Assembly (NCBI GenBank): GCA_020310875.1
Contig: CM035437.1
Location: 48,763,610-48,827,609, forward strand
DNA from: Ceratopteris richardii
Taxonomy: Eukaryota; Streptophyta; Polypodiopsida; Polypodiales; Pteridaceae
DNA length: 64,000 nucleotides
Direction of reading: 5' to 3'
A program made the position numbers and the translations under genes. The notes below the pieces were generated by a model, which made no database searches, was not told the origin of the DNA, and was given only the letters and a program-made list of their open reading frames with translations. Shown here piece after piece: positions 54,496 to 64,000 of the stretch (within the stretch, counting starts at the first letter, position 1; each line of letters opens with the position of its first letter).

Positions 54496-55860
54496 ATAGC
54501 AATCTGATGCAAAGAGGCACTATGAGAGCCTGAATGAGTATGGTATGACAAAGGTGCATCTAATTTGCTATCATGCAAAGTCTGCACCAACCATTTTGGC
54601 ATAGTTTCTACCTGCTCTCTCATCAAGTGCATCATGTAAATTTGCATCAGAAATGGAATGATATGCGTCATCACATGAAATCTGCAAAGGTTGAGAAGTT
54701 GCCTCATTAGGACCAGCACTAGACTGTCCACCTGTAAAAAGAGGTATCAAAGTATCATACATGTCTTTGGAGCTAACAGATGTCTCTTTTGTACATGAAA
54801 GTAAGGCTGAATAGCATCTTCCATAAAAACAACATCACGGCTAACCAAAATGTGTTTAGTCTATGGATGATACAGACGATAGCCTTTGCATTCAGAACTA
54901 TACCCAACAAAAATACATTTTACTGCTTTATCATCCAGTTTCCTATGATGTTGCTCAGGCATTAATGCATATGCTAGACAACCAAAAACATGTAGATGAG
55001 TAACCAATGGCTTGCGACCATGCCAAGCCTCATATGGAGTGATAGATTGCAGTGCTTTAGTGGGACACCTATTAAGTACATATGTTGCGCACATGACAGC
55101 CTCAAGCTAGAAACTATGTGGTAAAGCCTGACTCTTGACTCCTATTTTTTTGTTCAGCAACTCCATTCTGTTGAGGTGTATACACCAGTGTACATTGATG
55201 TTTTATCCCACATTCCACCAAAAATGCATTAAAGTCAGAAGACATATATTTCCCCCTCGATCAGAATGGAGGGTGTGCATTTTACATGCTGAAAGATTTT
55301 CAACCAAAACCAAAAACTATTTGAAGCACATAAACACTTTTGAATTTACTTTCAATGGATATACCCATACATGCCTGGAGAAATCATCATATAAAGTTAG
55401 GAAGTAAAGATAATTTCCAAAAGAGTGTGTGTACATAGGACCATAGACATCACTGTGAACAAGCTGCAATTTCTGAGTAGCTCAAACTGAACCATCTTTT
55501 GGAAAGGAGGAAGGCTACATTTTGCCCAAAATACAGCGTTCACAGACATGTTTTTCGGGTGCCTAAAGTTTGGGCAAAGAGGACACTATTTCAAATTTTT
55601 GTAGGTGTAGCAAACTAGCAAAATTTAGATGATCAAAGTGTGCATACCAAAGCTTTGCATCTGACATAGCCTGAGAATCATGTACTGCACATGCTAAATC
55701 ATTCATAGATATTTCATAGTCTATGAGCTTATACAACCCACGACATAAAATGCAAGAAGCAATAATGACATCGCCATTTGATAGATCATGAACTGTACAG
55801 CTATCATCAACAAATTTCACAACCAAGCCAATCTTGGCTAAAGCCGAAACTCATAATACA
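54496..55860 (-). pseudogene. Copia2 integrase and linker
   Basis: Frames 55,563-55,826 (LWYAHFDHLNFASL, zinc-binding region), 54,861-55,094 (CATYVLNRCPTKALQSITPY, EAWHGRKPLVTHLHVFGCLA) and the Ser/Asp-rich linker 54,571-54,762. The central core between 55,095 and 55,560 is present but in broken frames. Confidence 0.82.
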
Positions 55861-57136
55861 TTCTTCTTGATCCCTGACACAAATAAAGCATCTGATAATG
55901 TAAAAGAGCTACCATCAATAGTAGTTAGAATGATCTTACCAACTAAACAAGATAAGAGGATTCATTGGCGCATGCAAAATATTCATTGTAGGGGTAGGAT
56001 CAAGTGAAGAGAAGAAAGTGCACTGTGAGGTAATATGTTTGGTTGCCCCACTATCAAAGTACCAAACATCTGAGTCTAATGCAGACATACACTATTCAAG
56101 AGAAGATGGGTCAAAACTACAAACAATAATAAATGCCCATTCTTCATCCTGCACAAGATTAGCATACTCTGTTTTCAGTGTAGAGGCTTCTACAATAACC
56201 ATGCTGACCTCTTTCTTCTTTGCCTCTTTAGCAGCCAGTTTTGGACAACTCTTAAACGCATGATCATTTGCTTTACAATATTTGCAAAACAATTGCTGCT
56301 TTTCTCATTTCTTCTCATCTTTGTCTTCTTTCTTCAATTGTGCAAAATTAGCAGATTTCTACTTACTAGTAGAAGTGCTCCATTTTCATTTGCCCTTCTG
56401 ACTAGACAAGAAAGCTTGATCTATAACACGCATAATAGACATATTTTTCCTAGACTGATCTTCCTGCAACAGAGCAAAAACTAACGCTTCAAATGTTAAG
56501 GCATTTGGATTGTCTTTCATCATCAAACGAAGAGTAGAAGCAAAACTCTGATATGAGTCAGAAAGACCATTCAAAACAATATGTGCAAGTGAACTGTGAG
56601 GAAGGACTTCATTAGCAGAAAACAATTGTTCCTTCAAATCCTTAATCTTTTTCTAAAAACTATCCATAGAATCACCTTTATTCATGTGCTCAGTCTCCAA
56701 ATGTTTTTGGAGGTAAGCAACACAAGCCTCATTCCTAGCCTGGTACAATGTGGTAAGTGTCTCGATAGCATCCTTAGCTGTCCTACAAGAGCGAATGTGA
56801 GGAATAATGGCACGTTTGATAGAAAATGCTATCAATGCATGTGCTTGAGCATCTCTGCCATCCCAAAGAATTTGCTCTATAGTAGGTGCAGCAAAAATAG
56901 TAGCACGAATAGGAATCTGTAGAATATCACCATCTTCGACATCATTTGCAATCAGCTTCAGTACCTGTATTCACAGGTGTAATAGAACGTTTTTCAACAC
57001 CCTGCACAATATTCCACAATCCCTTTGGGACCAGTACATGATGCATCATATAATCCCACAATGGATAATTGGTACCATCCAACTTATCCTCAACAACCAA
57101 CATATGGATTACATCACTGGTTTCAGCCAAGGCCAC
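55861..57136 (-). pseudogene. Copia2 gag and protease
   Basis: MALAETSDVIHMLVVEDKLD (57,136) starts Gag. IPHIRSCRTAKDAIETLTTL, LNGLSDSYQSFASTLRLMMK and a zinc knuckle CKYCKANDHAFKSCP (about 56,240-56,284) follow. The knuckle has the fourth Cys that Copia1 has lost. The protease region around 56,040-56,075 is recognisable against Copia1. Several stops. Confidence 0.83.
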
Positions 57137-57482
57137 TTACTAAAATACCTTGATGCAAAAAAATGATTGTATCTGAAAAAGTTGAATAGAGCTACCCAAA
57201 CAAGTTCTGCTAGACCTGTAGAAGTCTTTAAGATGCTTATACTAGCGAACCGAAACTTGTATATATCTTTGACACAAAAAGACAAAACCTACACAAGGGC
57301 TATGATAATGTGTTCAAAGGCCAAAACAAGCTCAGATCGCGGTTTTGGCACCACAAAGCAAAGCCATTTTAATCTCCTAATCACCTTAATTATGCACACC
57401 AAATTTTAAGTGATTCTGAGACTCTAAATGGAGGAGTGTTGATGATGCCCTAGATAAAGTAGCCACCTGCTTTGATACCAAT

Positions 57483-57712
57483 TGTTGGAGTTATACGTCT
57501 GTGGAAGCATGCAAACATCACAAGGAAGAAGGAGAAGCTTGGAGCACAGCACAGAATACTAAATGTATTACCACTAGAATGTACAAAAATAAGTAACACG
57601 TTAGGGCTATAGGCACATATACAAGCTGGGAAAAAAAAAACCCTAAAGAGGGAAAAAAGTGCCCTGGTGGTCCTAATGTGTTCACACACATTACTATTGA
57701 AATATATCAACA
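57483..57712 (-). repeat. Copia2 5' LTR
   Basis: 230 bp, homologous to 52,659-52,886 but clearly diverged. The adjacent primer site at 57,469-57,480 fixes the inner end. Confidence 0.92.
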
Positions 57713-58344
57713 GGTGCATGGTCTTTATGTGACTTGTCTCCTGGTAAGAAGGCCATTGGCACTAAGTGGGTATACAAGCTGAAGCATAAGCCTGATGGAA
57801 TAGTTGACAGGTAGGCTAGGCTTGTTGCAAAGGCTTATGCTCAGGAAAGAGGCATTGATTTTGATCAGAATTTTGCCCCTACATGCCAAATGACTACTGT
57901 TCATAGCATCTGTGCACTTGTGGCTCATCATGGTTGGAACGTACATCAATTAGACATAAAATCTACATTTCTAAATGGTGACTTGCATGAAGAAGTGTAT
58001 GTTTTTCAGCCTTGTGGCTTTGTGCAAAAAGGGCATGAAAAACAAGTGTGCAGGATGAAAAAGGCATTATATGGTTTGAAGCAAGCACCACATGCTTGGT
58101 ATGAAAAGATACATGCCTATCTGATTGCACATGGTTTTGAGAATACTCCAACTGAGAGCACCTTATATGTTAAGTGTGCAAATGCAGATCATTGTTGTGT
58201 ATGTTGATGACATGCTACTCATTGGTCCTTATGAGAAGCATATTGCTGATTTTAAGGCTGATCTACATATTTTCTAGATGTCAAATTTGAGGCATTTGCA
58301 TCATTATTTGGGCATTCATTTTATGCAAGTTGATGGGGGAATAG
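57713..58344 (+). pseudogene. Copia3 fragment, right part (RT)
   Basis: Resumes where 52,658 stopped: WSLCDLSPGKKAIGTKWVYK, then HQLDIKSTFLNGDLHEEVYV, YGLKQAPHAWYEKIHAYLIA, VYVDDMLLIGPYEKH (after a shift at about 58,185) and LHHYLGIHFMQVDGGIV. It ends at 58,344, where the F LTR begins. RNase H and the 3' LTR are not seen. Confidence 0.88.
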
Positions 58345-59374
58345 TGTTGGGGGATTCTTGGGCAAGAAGGGATTTGAGTGTTTGTAGGAGAAAAGGGAAA
58401 TAAAAGAAGAAAGACACACACTGGAAGCCTTTACCGATTGATTATAATAAGACAAATATAAGGTGAAGCACAATACACTTCAATGCTTATGTGAAAAATC
58501 CCACAGAGTGCTCAATTACAAAATACCAAATACCCAAAGTCTTGTGAAGTCTTATTGCTGCCGGACTCCTCTGCACCCAACCTTCACCTTCTCCAAGCCT
58601 GCACTTGTGCACACCTTGCACCAAGCTTCCAATAAGGGGGAGGGCTGGACACCTTCTGTCGGCACGCGCACACTGCAATGAGACTTTGGGATCCTTGGGG
58701 GACTAGCTTAGCACTTCTCTGCACACTTCCTTAGTCACTCTACATACCTTGCACTTCCTTCTCTGCGTCGCACACTCTGTGTCTCTTGCACTTCTCTCTC
58801 TTGCTCCACTTAGACTATGCTTCTTCTGCTTACACTAGAATGGCCCAAGAATAGTCCTTGCCTTGAGTTGAGTGTCAATTCACGTATGCTCCTAACTGCA
58901 AGAGTATCTTGGTGCTCACTTTGATGTCCCAAGATTGTCTCTCCAAGTGGCAGCCAACAAATCCCTGTTTTGTCCTGTAGTGACTTTAGACTAAAACAAA
59001 ATTTTTAATTGGGGGGGCATAGTTTCACTTCTGCGTACGCTGCCCCTTCACATACCTTCACATTTTCCTTTCAAGTCTTCACTTTTGCACATAAGAGAGG
59101 GATCACCTGAACCTTCCAAAACACTTCCAAAACACTTTGAACCTTAGGGAAATTAGAGAAATACCTCTGCAACCTGCAACCCGCTTTCTCCAATTCACCC
59201 TTTGTGGACAATTAATTGTGCACTACCTGTGCACTTTGAGACCTGCACTTTAGAACTTTGACTTTGCACCTGTTGACTTTGACCTTGACATTGTTGACTT
59301 TGAATAGTTTGACTTTGAACTTTTAACTTTGACTACAGTTGACTTTGACCAATATGACTTTTATGGGCTCAACA
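58345..59374 (-). repeat. LTR of element F (about 1030 bp)
   Basis: Plus-strand ends TGTTGGGGGATTC and GGGCTCAACA, so TGTTGAGCCC...CCCCAACA on the minus strand. It interrupts Copia3 exactly at TG, and on the other side GGTGATGGGCAAT (minus strand) looks like a polypurine tract, which makes this a 3' LTR of a minus-strand element. Only one copy is in the window, so the call rests on termini and insertion context. Near its U3 end it holds a cluster of TTGAC motifs (59,258-59,350). Confidence 0.6.
59258..59350 (+). promoter_or_regulatory. Cluster of nine TTGAC (W-box core) motifs in the F LTR
   Basis: Nine TTGAC cores within about 93 bp, in degenerate repeats of TTGACTTTGA. Two read TTGACC and five TTGACT, forms bound by WRKY transcription factors. 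They lie near the U3 end of the LTR, where enhancers are expected. Regulation is inferred from motif density alone. Confidence 0.5.
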
Positions 59375-59992
<618 letters not shown>

Positions 59993-60119
59993 CAAAATGA
60001 GATACAACGATAGCCTCGAAAAGGCCTAAAATACATGAAAGTGTCATGGAAATGGCGTGAAGTACCGAAGAGAGCCTCTAATCGAAAGAAGGTTAAAGGA
60101 AAAAGAAGGATGTCGAACT

Positions 60120-60770
60120 AGATGAATGCGAAGAGGTAAGCCTCGAAGAGCCAAAATGAGGCAGAGGGACCAAAAAGGGATGAGAGGCGGCTACATAGGA
60201 AGTAGAAACAGCCACTAGTGGGCGAGGTCGGGCTGGTGTCCTGGGGACTAGGGAGAACCCCCCTCATGGGGAGCATCTCGAAACTGGGGAGGCGGGTCCG
60301 GCGATAATGGGGGGATGATAGTTGCCTGCTCCGTACAAGCAGCAACCATGCTCCTATAACGGCGCAGATGGTCGCGCTCGCGATGAACCAATTGATAAGC
60401 AGGGCTGTCACAGATGCCCAAAGAAGCCCGCTGCTACATCTCCAAAAGAGCTCGATTCGCAGAATCGGACGCATCCTGGAACCTGTCCCGCTCCTGCTGA
60501 AGTGTCCTCGTAGTGGCTAGAGAAGTCTGCCACTATGCAGCAGGTGAAGCATGTATGCGCTCGATCAGAGAGGCATACTGGCGATGTAGTGCGGCAGTCG
60601 CTGTAACTGAATCGAGTGATAGGCATGTTGCATCTGCTCCATCCAGGGCCACTGTGCTCGCATCTCGGAGTAAGTCTAGGAAGGGAGGGTCCACTGAAGG
60701 TGGGGGAACGTCATCACGTGTGGGACGTGGGGCCGCGTTGTCGTCGAGATTTTCTCTCCTCTCTCACTTG
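60120..60770 (-). pseudogene. Decayed coiled-coil ORF, probably of element F
   Basis: One minus-strand frame from about 60,650 to 60,215 reads ALHRQYASLIERIHASPAA, TAG, WQTSLATTRTLQQERDRFQD, ASDSANRALLEM, TAG, QRASLGICDSPAYQLVHRER and DHLRRYRSMVAACTEQATII, then a Pro-rich end. The two TAG codons sit where CAG would continue a helical chain. Its composition (helical, Gln/Arg/Glu then Pro-rich) resembles a retroelement gag or accessory protein. The family is not recognised. Confidence 0.4.
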
Positions 60771-61599
60771 TGAAGGCCTACAAAAAACATATTTGGTGAA
60801 GGTAGCCGGAATTCCCCGAGAAGTCCAAGATGCATCAAGGATGTCAAAGGAAGCTCACATACAAAGTTTCAAAGAAATCAAGAAATTCCATGGTAGCGGT
60901 CAAAGTTGGTCAAAGTTAGGAAATTAGGGCAAACATTTCATTGTCACCAAATTAGATGAAAATCCATATACTTGTAAAGATTGTCAAAGGCAGTCTATAG
61001 CCCAAATTTCAGCAGAAAATGGATTTTTTAGCACATTGATATGCTATGTTCATTTTGTAAAAATGTAGTTTTTCTAGTTTGACCCTACAAATTCTTGTAT
61101 AGAAATTTATGTTAGCCATATGGTTTGGCATGTATAAAGATCATATGTGGCTACATATTTGTACAAATTTTCAAGGCCATCAGAGCTTCCTAGAGACCTT
61201 AATGCCACCTTGCAAGCTTCCAAATGTAGTCAAACTTGTACAAGGGAGATTCAGATGGGAGTTATTTCTGCATATTCCTGAAGGAGATCTTTGGAAACAT
61301 AGTCCTACAATGTTTCATCTTCATCAAAGACTTTTTGGAGGGTCAAAGAGCACAAAGTCCAGTTTTCAAGGTCACCGCAGTTTTCTAGAATAAGAAAATT
61401 GAAGGCTTGAATGTCTGCCACATGTCAAAATATGATTGAACCATGTTGTACGGTCAAGATGAGCTCATATTCAAGGGTGGAGATGCACTAAAGCATAAAG
61501 GAAGGAGGATCCACGAATTTTTTTCCATGAAAGAAGACCTTTTTTACAATCAAAGATCAATAATGCAGCATTTCTCCAAAAATAGTGGCTTATCTTATC
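60771..61599. other. Unassigned stretch
   Basis: About 830 bp with phrases like GTCAAAGTTGGTCAAAG and CAAGGTCACCGCAG. One 94-codon frame (61,109-61,393) has no recognised similarity and is not called. It may be the 5' part of the next element's LTR. Confidence 0.35.
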
Positions 61600-63094
61600 C
61601 GAATTGATGTCAGCACTGATCCGACGGTCGAGATCATCCCTAGATCCAATGGTGGAGAATGAGGGCGCCTAAATTTCACTCCTTTACACTAGATTTGATA
61701 GAAAGAACAATTCCAAGCCATTGATTTGATTAATCAAATGGTTGTAATCGAAAGTAGTGATCCTAGAGTTGAGAGTTGATTTCTCTAGATCCAAGGGCCC
61801 AAATTCATTCAAAAAACTATATAAACCCCCCTCCAAACTCCTAGAGCATCATTGTTAGGCATCCATAGGGCTCATGCTAGCTTACGGTTTCCTTGAGACG
61901 ATCACCCTCGGTTGAGCGAGTGAGGATCCAAGGTGAGCTAGTATGAGTATAGAACCTAGTTTCAAATTTAAGTTAGAACTCCAATCTAGGATAGGCTCTT
62001 GAAACCAGCATCTCTATCTTGACTCACCCTCGGTGGAGCGTGTGAGTGAGTTAGAGCTGATTTTAATGAGTCTTAGACTTCTTTAGTTAGACGTTACGAG
62101 CCTAGACAGACATAGGGTCACTGGAGTGGAACTCACCTTCTTACGTGTGACATTCGGTTGAACTGTCATGGTTTGAGGGTCGGAACCACCTTTGATCAGT
62201 AGACTGCTTAGCATGACGTACCACGACGATATTTTACATGTAACTTAATTCAAATCCTTTTAATTCATGTCACTTGTCACTTGTCACTTGTCTCCTCTCT
62301 CAGTCTCTTAAGTATTTTTACATGTCTTCTATTTCTTCTATGTGTGAGAAGGCTCCGCAGTATTGCGTTGAACCAGTGAGGATGTTTCTTTGAGCTTGTG
62401 AGTAAACTCTATCATCATAATTCACTTGCATGCATATAATCCATACATACCCATACATATTGATTAGTTTCTGAAAGTGTATAAGAAGCTCCAATATTGG
62501 ACCATTCTTCCTTTCGAAACTGGTTTATGTGTAAGGGTTCCATCTATTCTCGTCATGCATACATATCATCCAAAGAAGACTATGCATATGGATTGGAATT
62601 AGGAAGTGTTTAAGAAGCTCCTTCAATGGACCATTCTTCCTTCCAAATTTCATTCGTATGTATGGTTCTCTTTCATTCTTATCATTCATGTTCATATATC
62701 TAACTTGCACTCCTACATTCCTATTTCCATAATCATTTCAACATCTCTCTCTTCTCCATACTCAACATTAATTTCACTTTCATGTCCTTAAAGCTTCCAA
62801 CATTCATTAGCTTCATACACCCTGTGTGTGCCACGACCGGACCCGATCCACCCGGATTGCGATCACCTCCACATTTGAACCCGACGTAAAACGCTTCGTG
62901 GCATTTGCTTCTGATCTTGTTGGGAGGTTGTGATCCATATCCTTTGTTTCATATTTTTCATCCTCATCACATCATCATCATCATTCTTGAGTGTTGCACT
63001 GGATTTCTCACAGTATCGTGCACATCTTCGTCGCGAAGTAAACACATTTGTGAGAGATCTAGAACATCGTGCATCACTTGCTTATTCACATAAG
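61600..63094 (+). promoter_or_regulatory. LTR-like promoter region and leader of element G
   Basis: A TATA box ACTATATAAACCCCCCTCC at about 61,817-61,835 is followed by about 1.26 kb without long ORFs. Then come short repeats (TCACTTGTCACTTGTCACTTG at about 62,268-62,291), two related segments around 62,485-62,520 and 62,610-62,650 (AAGAAGCTCC then TGGACCATTCTTCCTT), and the gag-like frame at 63,095. This is the layout of a 5' LTR (U3-R-U5) and leader. LTR termini and primer site were not identified. Confidence 0.45.
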
Positions 63095-64000
63095 ATGGAG
63101 GAAGGATTCAAATCCCTTATTGTTGAGAAACAAGGCCAAAGAATAGTCTCTTCTATGTTGAGAGAGAAGGGAAAATTCAATGGCATCAACATCACAAGCT
63201 ACTTAGATTTGTTTGAAGAGCAAGCTATGATTTTTGGTCTTCCTGAAGATCTTTTGATATCATTCTTTGAACGAATTGTTGATAGCTCTATCATAAACCG
63301 TGTCACTCAATATGATAGTCTTCCTTGGAGTGATTTTAGAAAGGAGATGCTCAAAGAATTCTATCTTGAAGATTATAGCCAACATAATCGAGATGGATTC
63401 TTACGATGGGTCAATTCTCCAAAGCCTAGTAGCTCTATTACTCACTTACAAAATGAGTATATTAGACGCTATGAACAAATTCCTGATGAGGATAAGATAA
63501 CTTTGGAACCTGATCTTGTGATCAATTTTCTTAAGCTTCTTCATCCTGAAACTCGTAGGGAAGTTGAACGGCGATTAGAAGAACCAGATAAGCGCTATGG
63601 TCTTACTGACAATTGGCGAAAAGTGCGTAAAGTAGTAGAGGCTGTAGCCCATAGACATCAAAGACAATCCATGATTTATGAGCAAACTAGTCTTCCTCAA
63701 GCTAGCCTTCCACAAATTAAGGAGCAATTTAGAGAACAATCCCATGCTATGCTTTTTGACTCTACTCCTATTCCTCAAATGATGGAGCCTACTCAAGGTT
63801 TTAAAGTAGAGCCAAATAAAAGTGTAGTTGAACAATCTCAAGTGGATATTCTCACTAAGCAAATGGAAAGTCTTATTGCTACACAATCCAATTTGGCCAA
63901 GACTATAGATGCTTTACAATCTAATTACACCAAAACTTTCCAAAATCAAATGAACCCAATGACTTTTCAAGAGCCTAATCAACATGTTATAGCTACCAAT
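63095..64000 (+). CDS. Element G gag-like protein, open to the window edge
   Basis: 302 codons without a stop from ATG at 63,095, and the frame is also open upstream of that ATG. Gag-like core: GKFNGINITSYLDLFEEQAM, then LPWSDFRKEMLKEFYLEDY and FLRWVNSPKPSSSITHLQNE, the pattern F-x-G-N...Y-L-x-x-F-E...W-x-x-F-x-x-x-L-x-x-x-F of plant Ty3/Gypsy Gag. A Gln/Ser-rich part and a helical segment (VDILTKQMESLIATQSNLAK) follow. The zinc knuckle and pol would lie beyond 64,000. It is much less damaged than the other Gypsy copies, so G may be young. Confidence 0.7.
   Translation, partial: MEEGFKSLIVEKQGQRIVSSMLREKGKFNGINITSYLDLFEEQAMIFGLPEDLLISFFERIVDSSIINRVTQYDSLPWSDFRKEMLKEFYLEDYSQHNRDGFLRWVNSPKPSSSITHLQNEYIRRYEQIPDEDKITLEPDLVINFLKLLHPETRREVERRLEEPDKRYGLTDNWRKVRKVVEAVAHRHQRQSMIYEQTSLPQASLPQIKEQFREQSHAMLFDSTPIPQMMEPTQGFKVEPNKSVVEQSQVDILTKQMESLIATQSNLAKTIDALQSNYTKTFQNQMNPMTFQEPNQHVIATN

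Larger units (their letters stand above)
52659..57712 (-). mobile_element. Copia2: decayed Copia1-family element inserted into Copia3
   Basis: Minus-strand element with 3' LTR 52,659-52,886 and 5' LTR 57,483-57,712 (TGTTGGAG...ATCAACA), primer site 57,469-57,480 (TGGTATCAAAGC, one change from consensus) and polypurine tract at about 52,888-52,902. The two LTRs differ at many sites, unlike those of Copia1, so it is clearly older. Flanks GGTAG (52,654-52,658) and GGTGC (57,713-57,717) look like a decayed TSD. Copia3 coding continues across it. Confidence 0.9.

Noticed and set aside
60118-60474. 118-codon Leu/Ser/Phe-rich minus-strand frame as a membrane protein
   Set aside because: It overlaps in another phase the more coherent helical frame with only two TAG stops. 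It is likely an out-of-frame translation.
61109-61393. 94-codon frame as a small gene
   Set aside because: No similarity, no conserved copy in the window, and composition like the surrounding non-coding sequence.

Overview
The window is nuclear DNA of a land plant: a dense thicket of LTR retrotransposons and LINE remnants with no recognisable host gene. The plant signs are primer-binding sites matching plant initiator tRNA-Met and tRNA-Asp, a chromodomain Ty3/Gypsy element, Ty1/Copia elements of plant type, and L1-type LINE pieces. The piling up of large, old, nested elements suggests a large-genome plant, but the species cannot be told from this sequence. Element names A-G below are local labels.

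1-36,606 is one multi-layer nest. A LINE endonuclease fragment (1-240) is interrupted by element C, a minus-strand Ty3/Gypsy chromovirus (242-2163 and 33,708-36,298). Its pol frame is cut inside the RT-RNase H region by element A, a plus-strand Ty3/Gypsy, with a perfect 5-bp target duplication GTGCT (2159-2163 and 33,708-33,712). A carries LTR1 (2164-2824) and LTR3 (33,045-33,707). A second copy of the same family, element B, lies inside A. B has kept LTR2 (32,385-33,039) but lost its 5' LTR in a deletion that fuses A to B at about 13,488-13,571. B is in turn interrupted by Copia1 (24,604-29,744, minus strand, TSD AGAGC), the youngest and best preserved element, with one 1515-codon frame.

The A/B family is unusual. 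After gag-protease-RT-RNase H-integrase it encodes a second retropepsin-like domain, a Pro/Gln-rich segment with repeated W-V/I-P-K motifs, a conserved unknown ORF, a basic and proline-rich region, a coiled-coil protein and a further unknown ORF. Its leader holds an array of short palindromes, and its gag has zinc knuckles of CX2CX3HX4C spacing. A full copy would be about 15-16 kb.

36,607-42,350 holds a truncated minus-strand Copia (D), cut off inside its RT by an (AC)n(AT)n microsatellite, followed by the 3' end of a LINE. 42,351-46,750 is AT-rich with no recognised coding. 46,754-51,858 is a decayed minus-strand Ty3/Gypsy (E). 51,859-58,344 is a Copia fragment (Copia3, plus strand) split by an opposite-strand relative (Copia2). 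58,345-60,770 holds a long LTR (F) rich in TTGAC motifs, a purine-rich tract, an (AT)n tract and a decayed coiled-coil ORF. At the right edge a new plus-strand element (G) begins, with a promoter-like region and an open gag-like frame that runs off the window.

Nearly all copies carry stops and frameshifts. Many stops look like CAG/CAA to TAG/TAA changes, consistent with decay by cytosine methylation and deamination. Copia1 is the exception, but it too has lost two key residues.
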